This document shows, in pieces, positions 58,460-64,000 of a DNA stretch of 64,000 bases (its first letter is position 1; every line of letters starts with the position of its first letter). The position numbers were made by a program, and so were the translations under genes. This DNA is from Microbacterium oryzae. GTDB taxonomy: Bacteria; Actinomycetota; Actinomycetes; Actinomycetales; Microbacteriaceae. The stretch spans positions 434,001-498,000 of the forward strand of contig NZ_JAUEPM010000001.1 of assembly GCF_030406385.1 (NCBI RefSeq). Direction: 5' to 3'. The notes beneath the pieces are model-generated. The model was given only the letters and a program-made list of their open reading frames with translations, was not told the origin of the DNA and did no database searches.

Positions 58460-60019
58460 TCAGAAGGGGAACGGCCCTATGGGCTCCTGAGACACTTCCT
58501 TGCGGCCCTCGGCGTTCCTCGTATCGTCTTCGTCGGGGAGGAAGCGGACCATCGGTGCGGGCACGTTCTCGTAGCACCGTCCGGCGGGGGATGTCCATTC
58601 GAGGATGCCGCCGGGCTCCTGCTCGACGGTCCAGGCGGAGCGGTGCTTCAACGTGTGATGACCTTCGCAGAGGTAGGCGAGGTTGCACACGCAGGTCGGG
58701 CCGCCCAGAGCGTGGTCGACCGTGTGGTCGGCGTCCGAGACGCGTTTGCGGATCGGACGGCGGCACCCGGGGAACCGGCAGTGCTCGTCGCGGGCTCTGA
58801 GGAACCTTCGTTGCGCGGCAGTCGGAAATCGCAGGTCCGCCGTCAGCAGCGCTCCGGTGTGCGCGTCCTGGAACAGCCGCACCCACGCTGTGGCGACCGC
58901 TGCGAGCTCGCAGGCCTGGATCGCCGGGATCACCCCGTGCCCGCACAGCGTCGCCGCACCGGAATGCGCCGCTCGGGTCTTCGCTCGACGCCGCAGCTCC
59001 TCATCGGATGGCGGCTCCGGCTCGGGCGGCGATCCCGGCGGCGGCTCCGGATCCGCCTCGGCAGAGTCGGGCGGCGCGCTGGTCTCCCGATCCACATCAT
59101 CGCCGGACCACTCCTCGCCCGACCACTCCTCGCCCGGGTCGTCCTCGAAGCCATCGAGGTCGAGCTCCTCGGCGGACGGCGTCGGCGCTTCCTCGCCCTC
59201 ACCAGGATCATCGTCGCATTCACCTTCGCGTGCACCGTCGGGGTTCTGCGTCTCAGCGGTGAGGGTCCGCGCGGGGATGGTGACCTGCACCGTGCCGCGG
59301 ATACCCGCCGTCCCGGTCGGGACGCCGTGCGGACCGGCCGTGGGCGCCCCGGCCAGGAGCAGATCCGCCGCGACGTCCGCCTGCCGCTGCGCGGCCGTGC
59401 GGATATCGTCCCCATCTGGGCCGGCGGCATCCTTCACCGCCTGCGCCAGCTGCTGCACCCGGTCCAGCACGCCCGCCGCCTGCAGAAGCGACATGTAGAT
59501 GTCGACATGCGCCATCCCGTCGCGGCCCCGCCGCACCACGACCGACCGCTTCGCGTGCTCGCTCGCGAACCGCACCGGCAACGGCACCGGGTGCAGCTCT
59601 TGCGCCACGGACTCCGCCATCTGCCCCAGCTGCGGTTGCGACAACGGCTGCGCCGCGAGCTTGTCCAGCACCACCCGCTCGTACACCGGTCGGGCGGCGT
59701 CATTCAGGCCCGTCCCGTGCTCGATGATGAGATGCGCCTGGGGCAGCGTCACCTCCCCCGCCTCCACCGCCGCGAACACCGTCGGAAACGACCCCATCAG
59801 CGCCTCAGCATCGGCGAGGTCGCGCTCCGCCTTCCCCCGCGTGCACCCCACCGCCGCCGCGAGCTCCTCAGCCATCGACCGGAACACCCATGTCTCGCCG
59901 TGCACTCCCCCGGCGGCGGCGACCTCCCGCTCGTACTGCCGGAACGCGATCTCCCCCAGCTGCGCGACCAGCTCCACCTGCCGCGCCTCCAGCACGGCCA
60001 CCGCGCGTCGTGTCGCCAC
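58460..60019 (-). CDS. DUF222 / HNH endonuclease domain protein
   Basis: 519 residues. N-terminal DUF222 (about 1-210: ELAAAVGCTRGKAERDLADAEAL, VPLPVRFASEHAKRSVVVRR), an acidic low-complexity insert (about 255-335, with a tandem EEWSG repeat and a Pro/Glu tract), and a C-terminal HNH (RDEHCRFPGCRRPIRKRVSDADHTVDHALGGPTCVCNLAYLCEGHHTLKH) with two Cys and the His-Asn-His pattern for zinc and metal-dependent cutting. The frame opens with a GTG and an in-frame stop lies 30 bp upstream, so the N-terminus is shorter than most family members. Function unknown; these genes are abundant in Microbacteriaceae. Confidence 0.88.
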   Translation of the reverse strand: MATRRAVAVLEARQVELVAQLGEIAFRQYEREVAAAGGVHGETWVFRSMAEELAAAVGCTRGKAERDLADAEALMGSFPTVFAAVEAGEVTLPQAHLIIEHGTGLNDAARPVYERVVLDKLAAQPLSQPQLGQMAESVAQELHPVPLPVRFASEHAKRSVVVRRGRDGMAHVDIYMSLLQAAGVLDRVQQLAQAVKDAAGPDGDDIRTAAQRQADVAADLLLAGAPTAGPHGVPTGTAGIRGTVQVTIPARTLTAETQNPDGAREGECDDDPGEGEEAPTPSAEELDLDGFEDDPGEEWSGEEWSGDDVDRETSAPPDSAEADPEPPPGSPPEPEPPSDEELRRRAKTRAAHSGAATLCGHGVIPAIQACELAAVATAWVRLFQDAHTGALLTADLRFPTAAQRRFLRARDEHCRFPGCRRPIRKRVSDADHTVDHALGGPTCVCNLAYLCEGHHTLKHRSAWTVEQEPGGILEWTSPAGRCYENVPAPMVRFLPDEDDTRNAEGRKEVSQEPIGPFPF

Positions 60020-60175
60020 GACGCCGTCCAGCAGCCTCGTTGGATCTCATACCCACATCATCGAGCGGACCACCGACATTCGAACGGGAAGACGATCCAG
60101 GAGCCGTCGCTCCGGACGGGGCATCTCACCCGGCGGGCGCTCATCGACGGATGAGCCGCCACCCGGAGCGCCCGA

Positions 60176-61963
60176 TCAGCCGATCTGCTCGGAGAGCTCC
60201 AGCCAGCGCTCCTCGACCTGATCCGTCTGCTCCTGCAGCGCGCGGATCTCCGCCGACAGCGCACCGAGGCCCTCGTAGTCGCCCTGATCGTGGGCGGCCA
60301 TCCGGTCGTGCACCTTCTTGATGTCGCCCGCCAGCTTCTCGAGCTTCCGCTCGGCGGCCGCGAGCTCCTTCTGCGCGGCTCGCAACTCGGCGCCGGAGAG
60401 CCCGGATGTCGCGACGGGAGCGGCCGTCTTCGTCTCGCGCGCGCCATCCTGCGCCCCGCGGAGCTTCAGGTACTCGTCGACGCCGCCGGGCAGATGGCGC
60501 AGCCGCCCCTCGAGCACGGCGTACTGCTGGTCGGTGACGCGCTCGAGGAAGTACCGGTCGTGCGAGACGACGAGCAGCGTGCCCGCCCACGAGTCGAGCA
60601 GGTCCTCCATCGCGGCGAGCATGTCGGTGTCGAGGTCGTTGGTCGGCTCGTCGAGGATCAGCACGTTCGGCTGATCCAGGAGGATCAGCAGCAGCTGCAG
60701 GCGGCGCTTCTGCCCGCCCGACAGATCCTTCACCTGCGTCGACAGCTGCACGGACGAGAAGCCCATCCGCTCGAGCAGCTGCCCGGGTGTCAGCTCCTGT
60801 GCCTTCGAACCCGCGCCGATCGTGTAGCTCGTGCGGAGGTTCGAGATGACCACCCGCACGGGATCCTGCATGTACTGGTCGAGCTCGTCCATCCGCTGCG
60901 TGAGCGTGGCGACCTTCACGGTCTTGCCGCGCTTCACGCGGCCGGATGTCGGTTCGACCGTTCCCGAGACGAGGCCGAGGAGGGTCGACTTGCCTGCCCC
61001 GTTCACCCCGAGGATGCCCGTGCGCTCGCCCGGTGCGATGCGCCACTCCACGCGACGGAGGACCTCCCGGTCGCCGTACGATACGGAGGCGTCGAGGAGG
61101 TCGACGACGTCCTTGCCGAGGCGGGAGACGGCGAGCGACTGCAGCGCCACCTTGTCGCGGACGTCGGGGACGTCGGCGATGAGCTCGTTGGCGGCGTCGA
61201 TGCGGAACTTCGGCTTCGAGGTGCGTGCAGGTGCGCCGCGGCGCAGCCAAGCCAGCTCCTTGCGCGCGAGGTTCTGGCGACGCTGCTCGACAGCCGCGGC
61301 CTGCCGGTCGCGCTCCACGCGCTGCAGGATGTACGCCGCGTAGCCGCCCTCGAAGGGCTCGACGATGCGATCGTGCACCTCCCATGTGGCCGTGCAGACC
61401 TCGTCGAGGAACCACCGGTCGTGCGTCACGACGAGCAGGCCGCCGCTGGACGCCGACCAGCGCTTCTTGAGGTGAGCGGCGAGCCATGCGATCGCCTCGA
61501 CGTCGAGGTGGTTGGTCGGCTCGTCGAGGGCGAGGATGTCCCAATCGCCGGAGAGGAGACGGGCGAGCGCGACGCGACGGCGCTGGCCGCCCGAGAGCTC
61601 GCCGAGGCGCGCCTCCCACGGCAGCTCGCCCAGGAGACCGGCGATGACGTCGCGCACCTTGGGGTCGCCCGCCCACTCGTGTTCGGGAGTGTCGCCCACG
61701 ACGGCGCCCGCGATGGTGTCGTCGTCGTCGAGGGTGTCGGCCTGGTCGAGCACGCCGACGGTCACGCCGCCGCGCACGGTGACGCGCCCACTGTCAGGCT
61801 CGCGGCGGCCGGCGAGCATCGCGAGGAGGCTCGACTTGCCGTCGCCGTTGCGGCCGACGATGCCGATGCGGTCGCCCTCGTTCACGCCGAGCGTGACGGA
61901 GTCGAAGACGATGCGGGTGGGGAACTCGAGATGAAGGGCCTCGGCCCCGAGAAGATGCGCCAT
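60176..61963 (-). CDS. ABC-F family ATPase (Uup-like)
   Basis: 595 residues. Two ATPase cassettes: Walker A GRNGDGKSS (about 37) and GVNGAGKST (about 323); signatures LSGGQRRRVAL and LSGGQKRRLQL; Walker B DILALDEPTNHLD and NVLILDEPTNDLD; the inter-domain linker carries KKRWSASSGG and RGAPARTSKPKFR. A C-terminal Lys/Glu-rich coiled coil (about 515-590) matches Uup-type proteins. No membrane domain. The family acts on ribosomes, or in DNA structure maintenance for Uup; some confer antibiotic resistance. Start ATG at 61963 (MAHLLGAE). Confidence 0.93.
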   Translation of the reverse strand: MAHLLGAEALHLEFPTRIVFDSVTLGVNEGDRIGIVGRNGDGKSSLLAMLAGRREPDSGRVTVRGGVTVGVLDQADTLDDDDTIAGAVVGDTPEHEWAGDPKVRDVIAGLLGELPWEARLGELSGGQRRRVALARLLSGDWDILALDEPTNHLDVEAIAWLAAHLKKRWSASSGGLLVVTHDRWFLDEVCTATWEVHDRIVEPFEGGYAAYILQRVERDRQAAAVEQRRQNLARKELAWLRRGAPARTSKPKFRIDAANELIADVPDVRDKVALQSLAVSRLGKDVVDLLDASVSYGDREVLRRVEWRIAPGERTGILGVNGAGKSTLLGLVSGTVEPTSGRVKRGKTVKVATLTQRMDELDQYMQDPVRVVISNLRTSYTIGAGSKAQELTPGQLLERMGFSSVQLSTQVKDLSGGQKRRLQLLLILLDQPNVLILDEPTNDLDTDMLAAMEDLLDSWAGTLLVVSHDRYFLERVTDQQYAVLEGRLRHLPGGVDEYLKLRGAQDGARETKTAAPVATSGLSGAELRAAQKELAAAERKLEKLAGDIKKVHDRMAAHDQGDYEGLGALSAEIRALQEQTDQVEERWLELSEQIG

Positions 61964-61998
61964 GTCCCTACCAGGGTAGGCGACGCACCTCACAGGAA

Positions 61999-62032
61999 GC
62001 GGGGCTCCCCCCGGAGAGGGAGGAAGCCCCGC
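61999..62032 (-). terminator. Terminator-like hairpin after the ScyD-like gene
   Basis: GCGGGGCT / AGCCCCGC arms (8 bp) around an 18-base GA/C-rich loop, with additional CC/GG pairing; 19 bp after the stop on the minus strand. Confidence 0.5.
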
Positions 62033-62050
62033 AGGAGGGTGAACGCGCAG

Positions 62051-63202
62051 CTACCGGTGCCCGCCGCCGTTGCCGCGGTCGCGGTGCCCGCCGTCGTGCC
62101 AGTGACCCTGCACCTTCACCTTGCCGCCGGAGATGCTGACGATCGACCCCGAGCCGCTCTCGCTCGCCATCGTCGCTGCCCAGAGCGTGCCATCCGACCC
62201 GGTCGCCACGGACAGCGCTCCCGGCAGCGAGACCACCTGGGAGACCTCGCCGTCGCGCACCTTCGAGATGCGACCCGCGCCGAACTCCGCCACGTAGACG
62301 GCGTCCTTCCCGGCGGCGATGCTCGTCGGCGCCGCGAGGCCCGAGGCGACGCTCTTCACCGCTCCCGTCCGCGGGTTGACTTCCCAGACCGCGCCCCGAG
62401 CGCCGAGCGAGGAGTCCTCAGGACCGCCGGGCAGCGTCGAGACGAGGATCGCGTCGTTCCGCCCGATCGTGACGGATGTGGGGACCGCCTCGAACGCGTA
62501 GCTCACGCCGATCACGCAATCCGGCATCCCGAACATCGCCGCGGCCTCCGCCGTGATGGTGGCGGACTGCGCGGGCAGCACGGCGAGCGTGCTCACGCGC
62601 CCGGAGTCGGTCACGGTGTAGATGGCGTTGGAGCCGGCGTCGGCCACCAGCCACTTCCCGTGCCAGCTCGCGACGCTGTACGGATGCGCGTCGACGATCC
62701 CGGTGTAGTCGACCGGGAAGCCCGCGGCGTTGAACGCCTCCGCGACGCAGGCGGACGGGTTCTCCACTCCGTAGTGCACGGCGCCGTCGGGGTTGTTCGA
62801 CTCCTCGTATCCGAGGATGTCGGCGTAGACCGTGTCGCCGCGTGGCGAGCGGATGTTCAGTCCCGCCGCGGTGTGCGTGCCGCTGGCCTCGTCCACGACG
62901 GTCGAGCCGTACGCCATCCATCCGCCCCGGACGGCGAGGCCCGCGAGGTCCGGCACGCCTTCCACGAGCGGCTCGAGCGAGCCGTCGCGCTGCAGCTGGC
63001 TGATCGCGCCGGTGCCGCCATCGGCGACGAGGACGCGCTTGCCGTCGACGGCGAGGCTGAAGGGCGCGCCCACCTCGGTCGACCACACCCGGGGTGCGGG
63101 CGCCTTCTTGGACGCGACGCCGGTCGCCGACGCCGCGGCGGACGACGAGAGGGCGAGCGCTGCGGCCGCGACGAGCGCGACGAGCGCGGGGATCTTGCGC
63201 AT
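62051..63202 (-). CDS. ScyD/ScyE family secreted protein
   Basis: 383 residues. Signal peptide (MRKIPALVALVAAAALALSS, cleavage near ASA-TG at about 27), then NHL/beta-propeller-like repeats: PFSLAVDGKRVLVADGGTGAISQL, DAHPYSVASWHGKWLVADAGSNAIY, VPTSVTIGRNDAILVSTLPGGPEDS, APTSIAAGKDAVYVAEFGAGRISKV. ScyD/ScyE proteins are known from cyanobacterial scytonemin clusters, but homologues are widespread and function is unknown here. The C-terminus is His/Gly-rich (WHDGGHRDRGNGGGHR), which could bind metal. Confidence 0.85.
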   Translation of the reverse strand: MRKIPALVALVAAAALALSSSAAASATGVASKKAPAPRVWSTEVGAPFSLAVDGKRVLVADGGTGAISQLQRDGSLEPLVEGVPDLAGLAVRGGWMAYGSTVVDEASGTHTAAGLNIRSPRGDTVYADILGYEESNNPDGAVHYGVENPSACVAEAFNAAGFPVDYTGIVDAHPYSVASWHGKWLVADAGSNAIYTVTDSGRVSTLAVLPAQSATITAEAAAMFGMPDCVIGVSYAFEAVPTSVTIGRNDAILVSTLPGGPEDSSLGARGAVWEVNPRTGAVKSVASGLAAPTSIAAGKDAVYVAEFGAGRISKVRDGEVSQVVSLPGALSVATGSDGTLWAATMASESGSGSIVSISGGKVKVQGHWHDGGHRDRGNGGGHR

Positions 63203-63342
63203 GGGTCACTCCGATTCCCGGCCCCGCTCCTTCGCGAGGCCGATCCATCCCGGGCGACCCCCGTGCGTCCGGTCTCCGTGAACCGTCGTCGTCGACGATC
63301 CACGCACAGTATGCGCGCCGAGCCCGCCGTGGGCAACAGCGA
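63203..63342. other. Intergenic region upstream of the ScyD-like gene
   Basis: About 140 bp between the ScyD-like start and the permease terminator. It must contain the ScyD promoter; I see no convincing reading frame or RNA element. Confidence 0.35.
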
Positions 63343-63375
63343 AAGGCCGGGACATCACGAGGATGTCCCGGCCTT
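63343..63375 (-). terminator. Terminator after the ABC permease gene
   Basis: Perfect 14-bp stem AAGGCCGGGACATC / GATGTCCCGGCCTT with a 5-base loop, followed on the minus strand by TTCGCTGTTG; 23 bp after the stop. Confidence 0.75.
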
Positions 63376-63397
63376 CATGCGCCGACGCGGAAGGTCG

Positions 63398-64000
63398 TCA
63401 GCTGGCGCGCGTGCGTCGCTTGTTCCAGACATCGAACGCGACGGCCAGCAGCAGCACGAGGCCCTTGATGAACTGCTGGTAGTCGGTTCCGATGCCGAGG
63501 AGCGACATGCCGTTGTTCAGGACACCCATGATGAGACCACCGGTGATGGCACCGATCACGGTGCCGACGCCGCCCTGCACCGCGGCACCGCCGATGAACG
63601 CCGCCGCGATGGCGTCGAGCTCGAACAGGTTTCCGGCGCCGGGGCCGGCGGAGTTGAGGCGGCCGGTGAACACGAGGCCGGCCAGCGCCGCCAGCACACC
63701 CATGTTGACGAAGAGGTAGAAGTCCACCTTCTTCGACTTGATGCCCGACAGGTCGGCCGCGTGGCGGTTGCCGCCGATCGCGTAGACGTGACGGCCGAAC
63801 ACCGACCGGCTCATGACGAGCGAGTATGCGAGGATGAGCACCGCGAGCACGATGAGCACGATCGGCGTGCCGCGCGAGCCGGGCGCCACGCCCAGCAGGT
63901 ACGTCATGTAGGCGATGAGCGCCGAGATGAAGATGAGCTTCGTGTAGAACCAAGACGCCGGCTCGCTCTCGAGGCCGAGCTTCACGCGCTTGCCGCGCTC
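63398..64000 (-). CDS. Monosaccharide ABC transporter permease, XylH/MmsB type (5' part outside window)
   Basis: The last 200 residues of a branched-chain/ribose-type permease. Visible are the conserved GRHVYAIGGNRHAADLSGIKSKKVDFYLFVNMG loop, GRLNSAGPGAGNLFELDAIAAAFIGGAAVQGGVGTV and the C-terminal LNNGMSLLGIGTDYQQFIKGLVLLLAVAFDVWNKRR segment, which match permeases for xylose or multiple monosaccharides. The N-terminus and the ATPase and binding-protein genes lie beyond 64000. Last gene of its operon, since a terminator follows. Confidence 0.92.
   Translation of the reverse strand, partial: ERGKRVKLGLESEPASWFYTKLIFISALIAYMTYLLGVAPGSRGTPIVLIVLAVLILAYSLVMSRSVFGRHVYAIGGNRHAADLSGIKSKKVDFYLFVNMGVLAALAGLVFTGRLNSAGPGAGNLFELDAIAAAFIGGAAVQGGVGTVIGAITGGLIMGVLNNGMSLLGIGTDYQQFIKGLVLLLAVAFDVWNKRRTRAS

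Noticed and set aside
58460..60019. HNH protein as a mobile element, homing endonuclease or Cas component
   Set aside because: No inverted repeats, transposase, intron, intein or cas gene nearby; DUF222/HNH genes are a common chromosomal family in actinobacteria.

Overview
The window is a continuous 64 kb piece of a very GC-rich actinobacterial chromosome. Coding density is high, GTG starts are frequent, operons are joined by ATGA/GTGA overlaps, and many genes have a -10 box placed directly before the start codon (leaderless type). The gene content fits the Microbacteriaceae, most likely Microbacterium or a close relative: greA behind a DUF4307 gene, eno-ftsB-DUF501, prs-glmU-tRNA-Gln, a pth-mfd-nhaA-mazG-hisS run, a ScyD-like secreted protein and a DUF222/HNH protein. 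The genus is inferred from content, not tested. I see no prophage, insertion sequence, CRISPR array, rRNA operon or replication origin.

Layout. 1-10.5 kb: housekeeping and small conserved genes (class V aminotransferase fragment, uppS, TrhA-like membrane protein, DUF4307, greA, ilvA, AI-2E-type permease, HTH_42 DNA-glycosylase-like protein, secreted protein, LemA, acetyltransferase, DNA-alkylation-repair-like HEAT protein). 10.5-19.2 kb: an accessory catabolic island. It has an SsuABC/TauABC-type importer, a MarR regulator, two adjacent DUF1185 paralogues, an enamidase-like amidohydrolase, a duplicated alpha/beta-barrel protein and an FAD aromatic-ring-type monooxygenase. It looks like uptake and breakdown of an unknown cyclic amide or N-heteroaromatic compound. 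19.2-21.5 kb: an intracellular alpha-L-fucosidase divergent from a fumarylacetoacetate-hydrolase-family enzyme. 21.5-28 kb: tRNA-Leu(UAA), type II NADH dehydrogenase, membrane-anchored subtilase, DUF501, FtsB-like protein, enolase, O-methyltransferase.

27.6-34.2 kb: a TrpXYZ-type ABC importer; a GntR-DUF1648-CPBP operon divergent from an APC permease; then a 74-bp tandem repeat. 34.4-42.5 kb: hisS, mazG, nhaA, mfd, pth, rplY. 42.7-45.5 kb: alpha/beta hydrolase, a 40-residue membrane protein, gnd. 45.6-53 kb: a two-component system, a MacB/FtsX-type ABC exporter and an extracytoplasmic flavin module (FMN-binding lipoprotein, ApbE, membrane oxidoreductase). An 18-base near-identical motif lies both before the response regulator/exporter pair and before the flavin operon. 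It suggests one regulon. 53.1-64 kb: prs, glmU, tRNA-Gln, MarR regulator, PadR plus DHA2 drug exporter, DUF222/HNH protein, an Uup-like ABC-F ATPase, a ScyD-like protein and the 3' part of a xylose/monosaccharide ABC permease gene.

No stretch without a gene exceeds about 250 bases. The most interesting points are the catabolic island, the shared response-regulator motif linking a MacB exporter to a flavinylated electron-transfer module, a tRNA-Leu(UAA) with a short variable arm, and the widespread leaderless-type promoters.
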